50,151 nt of DNA from a virus: IMG/VR virus record IMGVR_UViG_3300050124_000042, positions 1 to 50,151 of that record, one strand, 5' to 3'. The number at the start of each line of letters is the position of its first letter. Position 1 is the stretch's first letter. The translations under genes were made by a program, and so were the position numbers. Shown piece by piece: positions 1 through 8,405 of the stretch. A model generated the notes under the pieces. It worked only from the letters and a program-made list of their open reading frames with translations, was not told where the DNA came from and searched no databases.

Positions 1-1
1 T

Positions 2-3000
2 GAAAAACTTTTAGGGGGTACATATGGTGCTAACGCTATTGAACCAATAGGTAATGAAAAGTTTATCACAAATAGAAAAAGATATAAATCTGAAATAACC
101 GATAAAAGCGCAACAACTGACGCAACCGTTTTAAACGATTATGCCCCTGGAACATATAAGGTTGAAATCAATCAGGATGTTCTGAATAATATTGCATCAA
201 AGAACGCTGATCTTAAAAATAAAGAGAATGTATCTGATCAGAAAGAGACATTGGCTACTAATAATGATATTTTAAATAATAAGGCTCCTAAATACAGTAA
301 AGCGTATGGAGATGCACAAGTTGCTTCCGTAAACTATAACCTTATAAATAATTTGCAGAAGAAGTTCAATATTCCTTATGAAATAATAAATGATAATACT
401 TCAGATTACAGGGGTAAGTTTGAAAATGGAAAAGTGACTATTAATGCAGCAAAATTAAATGAATATACTGCCTTGCATGAATACCTTCATCCGTTTACAG
501 CAGCAATGCAAAAAGATAATCCGGATCTCTACAATAATCTTATTCAGGACTTACAAAGCACAGAAGCTGGTAAGAAAGTAATTGAAGAAATAAAAACCAA
601 ATATCCAGAACTCGGTTCAAAAGATCAGTTAGACGAAGCTCTTGTAAGTCATCTTAGTCAAATTACTCAACAGGATCAAATAAAAGCTAAACCCTGGTAT
701 AACAGATTAATGGATTGGTTTAGAGATCTGTTTGGTAGAAATAATGTAAGCATATCAGGTCTGGACATGAACATGACCCTGGACGATATTGCTAATAAGA
801 TTATTGATCCTACTTATAGTGCGGATTTAAAGCATTACGCTGCTTCTAATGATATGGCTGCAAAATATCAAAAAGATAATGATACCCCAGAACATTCTGA
901 GAATTTTAATCGTATTCTTGATAAAATCAAAAACAATCTGACCCTTGATATAAATATTCCTGCAAAGAATAAAGAACAGGAAACACGTAAATATTTCTCT
1001 GGTCGCCAGTTGGCAGACATCCAGGCGAATAAAAATGTTTATAGGGCTGTTAATGATTACGTAACAAGTGCTATTATAAATGCAAAGAAGATCAATGAAA
1101 AATTTGATGAGTTTAAAACTCTTTATGATGGAGCTGGTGGTAATTTGTCAGAGGACCAGAGAATTAAAGGGGCTGGTGTATTGGCTGAAATGGAACAGCA
1201 TGTCGCTCTTTACAATCAAAGTAGTTTTATTATAGATGCTATCAAACAAGAAAACGCTGAGGAATATGATGATAATTTCAAACTATTAAAAAATCGTTTG
1301 GATGGGGATACTTCAATTATTAATAATTATCATGAGTATGGTTTAAAGCTTATGAGTGATTGGTTATATCCAACAATGAAAAAGGCTATTGATAATGATA
1401 TTAAGTCTGGTAACATTCAAAAGATGCCTGGTTATGCTGAATATCTAGCTGTAAAAGCAAAAAGCCCAAATATAGAAGAAGGTGACGCTATTGAACAAGG
1501 AGTAAAGACCTGGTTGAAAGGGCAGATGGAACATGCTACTAGTGATATTGGATTTTTCAATTCATATATGACTGGAGTTTTAAATTCTAAGGACGCTATC
1601 AGTCAACTTACTGCTCTTTCCCTAAAAGAAGAGTTTGCAAAAAACAATTCAAGATTATTTAAAGTTAAAACCTCAATACAAAATGCAATTACGAAAGTTA
1701 CTGGTAAAAAGATTTTTACAACTAATGAACAGCATAAAGAACTCTATAAAGGATTTGTCCATCAAGTAGACAACTGGGAAAAGACAGGCTATGATGAAGA
1801 CGGTAATGCTAAGTTCGATTATGTTAAGAGAACAGCGTTTCATGAACCATACCGTTATGATCAGTTTTATAAAGCAAAGAGAGAGATGTTTGAAAAACTT
1901 GGATTTCGTCCAAATAAAAATGATGAATCCGCATATGCATCATGGCAAGCAAAAAAGGATGCATGGTTTGATGAACACAGTGTTCGTATAGCAAATGATA
2001 AGGGAGAAACCATTCGGACGGTTCCTTCAGATCGTTATATAAATCCGGAATATGCTAAAGCGTCTTCTGATCCTTTATTTAAAGAGCTTACTAAGCATTA
2101 CAACGATGCAAACGGTAAGCTTGGTAAGTACCAGTTAAAATATGGTATTGTTCCTCAGCAGGAAGTTGAGGGTGGATTATTATCCGGTCTAAGTGCAAAG
2201 AAAGGGTTGAAGGAGAATGTTCAGGGATTAAAGGAAAACTTAAAAACGTCTTTAGGATCTCGTTTAGGAGATTATTATGCTCAAGATATAGACGGTAAAG
2301 AATATAAAACTATTCCTATTCGCTGGACTCATCTTGTGGATGAAGACCGTCTGAATTATAATTTAGGTAAGACGGTTGGTGATTTTTGGGAATCTTCTTC
2401 TAAATATGAATCAGCTAAGAATGTAGAACCATTGGTTCGTACTCTTAAAAACTTTATAGAAGGAAATTCCCTTTTAAAAATAGGAGAACGTGATGCTCCT
2501 GAGATTGATGCTAAAGGTGGAAAAAGAATTAGTAATTATGTAAAAAATCTTACTAAGACAAAAGATCAACCAAATATTAATAGACAACTCGTAGACTTCT
2601 TAAATGATACTATTTACGGGGAAACAGAAAAGAAGTCAAACATTAAATCTCCTTTTTTGAATTTGAAATATTTAGTTTACAAGAAAGGTGACACTTCTGT
2701 AAACGGTAAAGCGCATCGTGAATATGTTTATTCTCTTGAAGATCTTAAAAAGAAAACCGGTTCAGAAAGTATTGAAAATGATCATTTCACAAAAGGAACT
2801 GAAAAGGATGTGAACGGTTATGGTGTTACTCTTGTTCGTAATGACAAAATTTTATCAGTAAATAAATTAGGAAGAAAATTAAATGGATTATCAGCGACTA
2901 TTAACCTGGGAGTAAACGTTATTGCGGGAGCGTCCCACTTACTTCGTGGAGTTGCCTCTAATTTTATTGAAGCCACAGGAGGTAAATATTTTAGTCATCC

Positions 3001-4072
3001 TGATTGGGCTTCGGCTTATAAAGAATATTTCAAGAACCTTACTAATTTCAGCTTCATGGAAGATACTAGAGGCGGTAAGGGTTCGAAGATAACTCAACTG
3101 TTGACTCATTATGGTACATTCCAGGGAGAATTCCTAGATCAGTTTGGTAAGCATATTGGGGAAGGAGTTGTAAACAAGCTTTTTAAAAGATCATCTCTGT
3201 TCTTTTCAATACACGGGGCTGAACACATGATTCAGACAACCCAGATGATCGCAGCCATGAAGCATTTGAAGCTTGCCGATGGAAAGACTTCTTTGTTTGA
3301 TGCCTGGGAAAAGGGTGAAGACGGATATATAAAGATTAAAGATGGTCTTAAATGGGATGATACAAAGGACAACGAATTTAAAAACCTGGTTCAATCCATT
3401 AATAAAGACCGTGGTAACTATTCAGACTTTGATAAGGCTGCTCTTAGCCGCTTGTGGTGGGGTAAGATGATAATGATGTTCCGTAGGCACATTTTTAATG
3501 GTATTAAGGCGCGTTGGGGTGCTTCTTATGTAGATTATGAAAGAGGTGGGGCCACTCAAGGCTATTACAGGTCCTTTATAACCAGCTTGGCAAGTGAATT
3601 CAATGAGTTCAGGCTTAATGGAAAGTTCCGTAAACTGAGTCCAGATGAAGCGTACTATGCTAAAAAAACACTTGCTGATATAGGAATGTTTGCAATGCTT
3701 GCCGGGGTCCTGGTGCCAGCCTTTAAAGATAAAGAAGAGCATCCTACAGGGGCAGATGATTACCTGGCTCTGTTCGCCAGAAGACTTCAGATGGATGTCA
3801 GCTTCTTCTATAACCCTTTGGAATGGAAGAAGGTAATTCAGAATCCGGTAGTTACTGGAAGTACTATTGATAAGTTTGCTGACTTCTTTCATCAAGCGGC
3901 AACGGCTCCTTCAGAAGAATATCAAAAGGACGGATCATCTTATTCTGCCGGTGATAGTAAACTAGCTCATAAAGCTTCTCAATTAATACCGGGATATAGA
4001 ATAGCTTTAAACTTGCAAAACCCTCAAGATCTATTAAAATTTTATGATCTTCAGAAGCCGATTGGAAAGTAA
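2..4072 (+). CDS. Large virion-associated (polyvalent) protein with HExxH metallopeptidase motif, 5' partial
   Basis: The frame is open from base 2 without a stop, and the first candidate start inside the window (TTG at 251) is unconvincing. The gene therefore begins before the window, and at least 1,356 codons are visible. Near the N-terminal side, at 476-490, the codons read H-E-Y-L-H preceded by small/hydrophobic residues, the zinc-binding HExxH motif. About 60 residues later D-E-A-L-V-S-H follows and could supply the third (Glu) ligand. The rest is mostly helical and charged, with a hydrophobic stretch near the C-terminus (AMLAGVLVPAF). Giant proteins of this type in phages of Bacteroidota are usually carried in the virion and injected with the DNA. 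It ends just before a fresh promoter for the tail operon. The metallopeptidase motif is seen directly; the virion role is inferred. Confidence 0.75.
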   Translation, partial: EKLLGGTYGANAIEPIGNEKFITNRKRYKSEITDKSATTDATVLNDYAPGTYKVEINQDVLNNIASKNADLKNKENVSDQKETLATNNDILNNKAPKYSKAYGDAQVASVNYNLINNLQKKFNIPYEIINDNTSDYRGKFENGKVTINAAKLNEYTALHEYLHPFTAAMQKDNPDLYNNLIQDLQSTEAGKKVIEEIKTKYPELGSKDQLDEALVSHLSQITQQDQIKAKPWYNRLMDWFRDLFGRNNVSISGLDMNMTLDDIANKIIDPTYSADLKHYAASNDMAAKYQKDNDTPEHSENFNRILDKIKNNLTLDINIPAKNKEQETRKYFSGRQLADIQANKNVYRAVNDYVTSAIINAKKINEKFDEFKTLYDGAGGNLSEDQRIKGAGVLAEMEQHVALYNQSSFIIDAIKQENAEEYDDNFKLLKNRLDGDTSIINNYHEYGLKLMSDWLYPTMKKAIDNDIKSGNIQKMPGYAEYLAVKAKSPNIEEGDAIEQGVKTWLKGQMEHATSDIGFFNSYMTGVLNSKDAISQLTALSLKEEFAKNNSRLFKVKTSIQNAITKVTGKKIFTTNEQHKELYKGFVHQVDNWEKTGYDEDGNAKFDYVKRTAFHEPYRYDQFYKAKREMFEKLGFRPNKNDESAYASWQAKKDAWFDEHSVRIANDKGETIRTVPSDRYINPEYAKASSDPLFKELTKHYNDANGKLGKYQLKYGIVPQQEVEGGLLSGLSAKKGLKENVQGLKENLKTSLGSRLGDYYAQDIDGKEYKTIPIRWTHLVDEDRLNYNLGKTVGDFWESSSKYESAKNVEPLVRTLKNFIEGNSLLKIGERDAPEIDAKGGKRISNYVKNLTKTKDQPNINRQLVDFLNDTIYGETEKKSNIKSPFLNLKYLVYKKGDTSVNGKAHREYVYSLEDLKKKTGSESIENDHFTKGTEKDVNGYGVTLVRNDKILSVNKLGRKLNGLSATINLGVNVIAGASHLLRGVASNFIEATGGKYFSHPDWASAYKEYFKNLTNFSFMEDTRGGKGSKITQLLTHYGTFQGEFLDQFGKHIGEGVVNKLFKRSSLFFSIHGAEHMIQTTQMIAAMKHLKLADGKTSLFDAWEKGEDGYIKIKDGLKWDDTKDNEFKNLVQSINKDRGNYSDFDKAALSRLWWGKMIMMFRRHIFNGIKARWGASYVDYERGGATQGYYRSFITSLASEFNEFRLNGKFRKLSPDEAYYAKKTLADIGMFAMLAGVLVPAFKDKEEHPTGADDYLALFARRLQMDVSFFYNPLEWKKVIQNPVVTGSTIDKFADFFHQAATAPSEEYQKDGSSYSAGDSKLAHKASQLIPGYRIALNLQNPQDLLKFYDLQKPIGK

Positions 4073-4128
4073 TAATGCGAGTATGCGTTGAAATTTAGGG
4101 TTGATAGCGGCATTTTTTATTTGTTTAT

Positions 4129-4136
4129 TATATTTG
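4129..4136 (+). promoter_or_regulatory. Bacteroidota-type promoter -7 box (TAnnTTTG) for the tail-fibre operon
   Basis: TATATTTG matches the TAnnTTTG element of Bacteroidota primary-sigma promoters. It lies in the 151-base gap between the large virion protein and the first small tail gene, and places transcription start near 4143, leaving a leader of about 80 nt. No perfect TTTG is found 19-21 bases upstream, so the -33 element is weak or absent. Confidence 0.55.
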
Positions 4137-4150
4137 TGGTTATATAATGA

Positions 4151-4203
4151 CTTTTCCATAGAAAAGTGGGCCTTTTACCAAAAAGGTGGAGTTATTTCAT
4201 AAC
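4151..4203 (+). promoter_or_regulatory. Three phased hairpins in the tail-operon leader
   Basis: Three perfect small hairpins follow each other with their first bases exactly 20 nt apart: CTTTTC-CATA-GAAAAG (4151-4166), CCTTTT-ACCA-AAAAGG (4171-4186) and GTTAT-TTC-ATAAC (4191-4203). They fill most of the predicted untranslated leader between the -7 box at 4129 and the ATG at 4224. None has a U-tract, so they are not ordinary terminators. A role in mRNA stability, translation control or protein binding is inferred only. Confidence 0.5.
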
Positions 4204-4223
4204 TGAATTTAAAATATTATTAT

Positions 4224-4535
4224 ATGAATTGGGGAGACTTTCGTGACCCGTTTAATCACGCTATCACTTTATTAAAGCAGATCGCTAATCACACTAATCA
4301 ATCAGGTTGTTGTACTGCTGTAACTTCTTCTGGGATAAATACTTCTATTCCAGCGGGGTTTGCTTCTATTGCTATTACTGCTGAATCAGGCGGGGTTAAT
4401 ATTACTCTTTCTGATGGAACTGTATTTCCTTTATCTGTTCTTGGTGAAGTTTTTGTTGATGCCGCTGGAGCAAATAAGTCCTTACCGGCTTATACAATTT
4501 CCGGTGGTACTTGGAAATGGCATGGTATTAAATAA
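4224..4535 (+). CDS. Small tail-operon protein, function unknown
   Basis: This 103-residue protein is the first gene after the structured leader. It is rich in Ser, Thr, Gly and Ala with alternating hydrophobic residues, and resembles the beta-rich small adaptor or decoration proteins often found beside tail fibres. An aromatic-rich N-terminus (MNWGDFRDPF) precedes it and it ends with W-K-W-H-G. It lies 15 bases before the next fibre gene. No family is recognised; a structural role is inferred from position and composition. Confidence 0.6.
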   Translation: MNWGDFRDPFNHAITLLKQIANHTNQSGCCTAVTSSGINTSIPAGFASIAITAESGGVNITLSDGTVFPLSVLGEVFVDAAGANKSLPAYTISGGTWKWHGIK

Positions 4536-4550
4536 TTGAAATTTTAAATA

Positions 4551-5771
4551 ATGCGTCTTTTATCCTTAAGTAAATATCCTGGTACAGGTGATGGGGGAGC
4601 CGGTGTAACATCTTTTAATACTAGAACAGGTATTGTAACCCTTCTTGGTAGTGATGTTATAACTGCACTCGGTTATACTCCTTTATCTGGAGCTAATGAT
4701 GGTTTATCATTATCTGGAACAATTGTTCAATTAGGTCAAACTGTTGGAGCGGCGGGTGGTCCTGCAAAGTTATTAGATAATAGAGAAATACCTTTTAATG
4801 GATTTTCTTTGCTATTTAACGGTATTGGTGCTGTAACTGGAGCACATTTAATATTAGAATATGATCCAGCCGCAGCAGGTCTTTTCGAACCTTATATATC
4901 ATTTTTAGCTTCAAATGGAACTACAAATTCAACCCTTCGAATTGATTCAACAGGGAGTATTTATTTTGGGTTAAATAATGGTCCTTTTTGTACAGGAAGA
5001 GATAATTTTAGTCTTGGTTCTAATGCAATGGCAAACGCAACTACAGCAAGAGATTCTATTGCTATTGGTCCTCAAACATTATTTAATGCAGGAACATCTC
5101 AAAAGAATATTGCCATTGGTTCAGATTCTCTTGATACTTCAGGTTCTTCTATTGGAAGTTTTAATACGGTAATTGGGAGCATAAGTTTAGATAACGGATC
5201 TTCCGTTGGAAATGCTAATATTGTAATAGGAAGCGCAAATAATAATTCTGGTGGAGGAGCTATTGCAGATGATAATATAATTATAGGAAATAGTAATAAT
5301 CTTGAAAATGGCGTTACTAATACTATAGTAATTGGAGATAATAATGTTTCTGTACCTGTAAGTAATATTATTCTTCTTGGTGTAGCAACTCAAAACACAA
5401 TTATTGGAAACGACCAAGCTGTTATTCCAGTAGACAACGGTAGCAGAGTACAAGTATTTGGTGATATTCAGAATACTGGTTCTAAACTGGCAATAAGAAC
5501 AATAGTAGCTAATGATAATATTTTAACTCTTGATAATACGATTGTTGTAGATACAACATCCGGAAATATTTCATTGGGTGCAATTCCTGCCAACTTAAAA
5601 AATGGGGTTTTCACCATAAAAAAGAAAACAATTGATGCAAATACTGTTACTGTAACAATGTCAACGGGTAATATATATTCTTCTGCTGGACCTGCTACAA
5701 GTTTTGTTTTTTCAAATCCAGGAGAATCAATAACCCTTCATTTTGATGGAACTAACGCATTTATAATATAA
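4551..5771 (+). CDS. Tail fibre-like protein with YadA-head-like repeats
   Basis: This 406-residue protein opens with the phage fibre motif FNTRTGIVTLLGSDV..ALGYTP, common at shaft junctions of trimeric tail fibres. Residues from about 20 to 80 (ANDGLSLSG..QLGQ.VGA..PA.L..NR) are paralogous to a stretch in the 1,499-residue fibre at 9238-9360. The middle carries repeated S-I-A-I-G / N-I-A-I-G / T-V-I-G-S / N-I-V-I-G-S strands separated by Asn/Ser/Gly loops, like the left-handed parallel beta-roll of YadA-type trimeric adhesin heads. The C-terminal part is beta-rich. A role in host-surface binding is inferred; the fibre identity is well supported. Confidence 0.8.
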   Translation: MRLLSLSKYPGTGDGGAGVTSFNTRTGIVTLLGSDVITALGYTPLSGANDGLSLSGTIVQLGQTVGAAGGPAKLLDNREIPFNGFSLLFNGIGAVTGAHLILEYDPAAAGLFEPYISFLASNGTTNSTLRIDSTGSIYFGLNNGPFCTGRDNFSLGSNAMANATTARDSIAIGPQTLFNAGTSQKNIAIGSDSLDTSGSSIGSFNTVIGSISLDNGSSVGNANIVIGSANNNSGGGAIADDNIIIGNSNNLENGVTNTIVIGDNNVSVPVSNIILLGVATQNTIIGNDQAVIPVDNGSRVQVFGDIQNTGSKLAIRTIVANDNILTLDNTIVVDTTSGNISLGAIPANLKNGVFTIKKKTIDANTVTVTMSTGNIYSSAGPATSFVFSNPGESITLHFDGTNAFII

Positions 5772-5782
5772 TTTGATTTAAG

Positions 5783-6049
5783 ATGGCATATAATACAGAG
5801 AGTGGATCAAGCGGAATATTTGCATCGGGACAGGTCACACTTGCGGCTGGAACAAAAGCTATTGCTATACCTGGTTTAACTACTTCAAGTAAAGGATATG
5901 TTAGTCTTGTCACACCAATTGCCGCAGCAGCAACTGTTATGTATCAAGCAGATTGTACAGCCGGTATCCTTACTATACAAGCAAATATAGCAGCCGGTAC
6001 TATTCAGGCTTCAGATACATCAATTGTTAATTATATTGTTATACTTTAA
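5783..6049 (+). CDS. Small beta-rich tail protein
   Basis: This 88-residue protein is rich in Ala, Thr, Ile and Gly with no charged core. The start MAYNTESGSSG resembles the start of the Gly-rich tail protein at 12920 (MAYNTDPIASSG), suggesting a shared attachment segment. Its stop TAA overlaps the next ATG (TAATG at 6047-6051), implying coupled translation. It is likely a minor tail or fibre-tip component; no family is recognised. Confidence 0.6.
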   Translation: MAYNTESGSSGIFASGQVTLAAGTKAIAIPGLTTSSKGYVSLVTPIAAAATVMYQADCTAGILTIQANIAAGTIQASDTSIVNYIVIL

Positions 6050-6363
6050 TGAAAAAACTATTTAGATATATTGAACCACTTTGGCTTGGTAAGAATAAAA
6101 AAGTATCTATAAGAAGCACTTTAGCGATTGCTTTTTCTATAAACTTTATGATTAATCTTTCACATGCTGTTGATAAATGGCAAGCCGGAAGATCCTTATC
6201 GGACCTGGCTATGGTGCTTGGAATAGAAGCCGGATTAATAGCCGGATTACTTGCTCTTCGTACATATCAAAATGTTCAATACGAAAATATGGGGGGAGGG
6301 GGATATATTCCTCCGGTCGAACAGGTTGTACCTGGTAGTGTAAATAATTGTGGAACCAGTTAA
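6049..6363 (+). CDS. Small membrane protein (holin candidate 1)
   Basis: This 104-residue protein has a basic N-terminus (KKLF..KNKKVS), then two hydrophobic stretches (STLAIAFSINFMINL and AMVLGIEAGLIAGLLAL) joined by a polar loop, and a Gly/Pro-rich tail. The topology fits a two-helix holin or an assembly membrane protein. It opens a run of four consecutive short membrane proteins upstream of a spanin-like gene, the usual setting of a lysis module. The function is inferred from topology and context. Confidence 0.6.
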   Translation: MKKLFRYIEPLWLGKNKKVSIRSTLAIAFSINFMINLSHAVDKWQAGRSLSDLAMVLGIEAGLIAGLLALRTYQNVQYENMGGGGYIPPVEQVVPGSVNNCGTS

Positions 6364-6370
6364 TTATAAT

Positions 6371-6577
6371 ATGAAACAACTATTTTTAAATAATAATAAC
6401 GCAATGAAAGGTCATCTTTTTTTAGCATCTAGTTGGCTGTTAAGTCTAGTTTCTCTAGGTCTAGTTTCTCTAATTTCTTTAAATAAGAGCATTGCTGTTA
6501 TTTTAAGCTCAATTGCATCAATATTTGCGATTGTAAATTATGTGCAACAAATTCGTAAACGTAATAAAAATTCATAA
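6371..6577 (+). CDS. Small two-helix membrane protein (holin candidate 2)
   Basis: The ATG at 6371 is preferred over the in-frame GTG at 6350, which lies inside the previous gene. The resulting 68-residue protein has two close hydrophobic helices (LFLASSWLLSLVSLGLVSLISL and IAVILSSIASIFAIV), then a short basic tail KRNKNS. Length, two helices and a charged C-terminus are classic for class II holins, but this family is not recognised. Confidence 0.55.
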   Translation: MKQLFLNNNNAMKGHLFLASSWLLSLVSLGLVSLISLNKSIAVILSSIASIFAIVNYVQQIRKRNKNS

Positions 6578-6579
6578 TC

Positions 6580-6873
6580 ATGTCTTTATTTCAATCAAAC
6601 GCTCATCCAAATGCTAACAATAGTGTTTGGCTTGCTTTAGGAACTATTTTTCTTTTTGTAGCAGGTATCTTTTTACCAGCGTTATTTAATCATGCGGCTT
6701 ATGGTGTTTTCTTTGTTATTTCTGAAGTGGTCCTTGGTGTCGCAACTTATTTTTCATCTAAGGTGGGTTTTCAAAATACATTTGAAACAAACGATAATTG
6801 GAAAACAGGTGTACAAGCACTCTCGGCTGCTGGAAACCTTATTGTACCTGCTTTATTTGTAGCATTAACTTAA
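6580..6873 (+). CDS. Small membrane protein, three predicted helices
   Basis: This 97-residue protein has hydrophobic segments around LALGTIFLFVAGIFLPALF, YGVFFVISEVVLGVATYF and the C-terminal LIVPALFVALT, with a polar stretch (FETNDNWKTG) between the last two. It belongs to the tightly spaced membrane-protein run 6049-7299. Three short helices fit a class I holin, but other virion or membrane roles are possible. Confidence 0.55.
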   Translation: MSLFQSNAHPNANNSVWLALGTIFLFVAGIFLPALFNHAAYGVFFVISEVVLGVATYFSSKVGFQNTFETNDNWKTGVQALSAAGNLIVPALFVALT

Positions 6874-6879
6874 AATACA

Positions 6880-7299
6880 ATGTTAATATTTTTAGTCATA
6901 CAAGTATATTTATTACTTTGTGGGTTTTTTCTGGCAAAAAAAGACGCAGAAAGTTATTTGATGAAGGATAACATCTCCACCCCTACTGTCTTGAAAATCA
7001 TAAAGAGGTGGCATACTGATGGAGTTGTATTGGCAGTACTGGTCAATGTTCCTTTATTGTATAACTTTTCTCACCTGTGGTGGGAGATCGCAGTCGTTAA
7101 TATACTTCTTAGACTTGCTGAATTTGACTTAGTGTTTAATAGTTATGCTAACTTAAGTACAACATTCTTGGGTAGTACCGCACTTACTGATAAGATATTC
7201 TCAAAGATATTTGGGGTAAACGGCGCAATAGATAAATCAATAACATTTTTTAGTTTATTAATTCTTTTTAATATAGCAAAAGTAATATTTCATTTTTAA
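6880..7299 (+). CDS. Membrane protein, function unknown
   Basis: This 139-residue protein has an N-terminal hydrophobic helix (MLIFLVIQVYLLLCGFFL), a charged segment, then several hydrophobic stretches (VVLAVLVNVPLLYNF, WWEIAVVNILL, ITFFSLLILFNIAKVIF). It is the last of four consecutive membrane proteins. No recognised family. The context suggests a part in lysis or membrane interaction. Confidence 0.55.
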   Translation: MLIFLVIQVYLLLCGFFLAKKDAESYLMKDNISTPTVLKIIKRWHTDGVVLAVLVNVPLLYNFSHLWWEIAVVNILLRLAEFDLVFNSYANLSTTFLGSTALTDKIFSKIFGVNGAIDKSITFFSLLILFNIAKVIFHF

Positions 7300-7310
7300 A
7301 AAACAACAAC

Positions 7311-8135
7311 ATGTGGATCTTAATTAAAGCCTTTCTATCAAAACATTTATCGGCTGTGATAGTGGCTATTCTTGCCGTTATTGTATTTTTTGTTCTTGAT
7401 TTTGAGATCAATGCGAAAGCAAAAGAAATTCAAAATCTTAAAATATCAAATCAAAATCTATTAGCGGAAAATGATAGCATAACCGTAACCAAAAATAAGG
7501 AAGGACAAGTTCAGTATGATAAGTATGCTTTGGTCGCTAAACAATACAGTGATTTAAAGTCTATCAATTCTGACCTGGAACAGAAAATAAAAGATCAAAC
7601 TGGAAACGTTATAGGTGCTGTTTCTTCAGGGACCAAGTTAGTGGATTCCGGGGTCTTTAAACCCACCGTTGTTAAAGATAGTATTACAAAGCAAGCTGGT
7701 GTAGTAACATACATTCAAAAAGATGTTAATTTCTCTTTAGATACAACTTATTCAAAAGGCAATTCTCATAAACTTGTAACAAAGATTCATATTCAGGGTG
7801 TTCCGGATAGTTTACAGATAACAGGAGTCCTTGCTAGGGATGAGATAGCCTTTACTGCTTTGACCGGGGTTAAGATAGATAAGGAAGGGAATTATGTAAT
7901 TTTTGTTGTACCTGATTATCCAGGCGCAGTGATTACTCAGTTAAACGGAGCCATTATTGACAAACATATTTTTCAAAAACCTGATAAAAAAAGAATATTT
8001 ACTCTCGGTGGTTCTTTTGGGTATATACCTATTCTTTATAATTGGTCAACAAAACAAACAATCTTATTTGGTCCAAACCTTGGAGCAAGTTTGGGGGTAA
8101 ATGTTAATTTAACGGAGTTACTTAGAAAAAAGTAA
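7311..8135 (+). CDS. Membrane-anchored coiled-coil protein, spanin-like
   Basis: This 274-residue protein has an N-terminal membrane anchor (about residues 11-28, LSAVIVAILAVIVFFVLDF) followed by a predicted coiled coil (KAKEIQNLKISNQNLLAENDSI, continuing to about residue 100). A beta-rich C-terminal region ends in Gly-rich strands (FTLGGSFGYIPILY, GPNLGASLGVNVNL) that look like outer-membrane strands. An inner-membrane anchor, periplasmic coiled coil and possible outer-membrane contact are what a one-gene spanin would need. It stands next to holin candidates. It could instead be an unrelated virion or host-envelope protein. Confidence 0.55.
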   Translation: MWILIKAFLSKHLSAVIVAILAVIVFFVLDFEINAKAKEIQNLKISNQNLLAENDSITVTKNKEGQVQYDKYALVAKQYSDLKSINSDLEQKIKDQTGNVIGAVSSGTKLVDSGVFKPTVVKDSITKQAGVVTYIQKDVNFSLDTTYSKGNSHKLVTKIHIQGVPDSLQITGVLARDEIAFTALTGVKIDKEGNYVIFVVPDYPGAVITQLNGAIIDKHIFQKPDKKRIFTLGGSFGYIPILYNWSTKQTILFGPNLGASLGVNVNLTELLRKK

Positions 8136-8136
8136 G

Positions 8137-8403
8137 ATGGGTAATGATATATGTGATCTTATTAATAGAGTAAACGAGTTACAAGAGCAGTTTTATAAAT
8201 GTGGGGCTGTTTATAGATCACCTGTATCTGGTTTACAATTTATAGTACGTCCTGATCAACACAAAATCCTCTTAATAAGAGGATATTTGCTTTTAGACAA
8301 GGACGGCAATTCTGTGTATATTCATTTACGTATATTTCCTAATCAAATGGTTGAAATTGATTCTAACGTTGACATGACAGGATTAACTTTATATTTATTT
8401 TAA
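8137..8403 (+). CDS. Small hypothetical protein
   Basis: This 88-residue protein has a helical N-terminus (LINRVNELQEQF) then beta-rich sequence with R-P-D-Q-H-K and I-H-L-R-I-F-P. It sits two bases after the spanin-like gene and two before the large fibre gene, so it is co-translated with them. No family is recognised; a fibre accessory or connector role is only an inference from position. Confidence 0.5.
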   Translation: MGNDICDLINRVNELQEQFYKCGAVYRSPVSGLQFIVRPDQHKILLIRGYLLLDKDGNSVYIHLRIFPNQMVEIDSNVDMTGLTLYLF

Positions 8404-8405
8404 AA

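Noticed and set aside
3422-3895. 157-residue minus-strand frame opposite the giant virion protein
   Set aside because: It is an antisense shadow of a strongly supported coding frame, with no recognisable domain.
5187-5453. 88-residue minus-strand frame rich in Asn, Ile, Tyr and Ser
   Set aside because: It is the antisense of the Asn/Ile/Gly repeats of the fibre protein.
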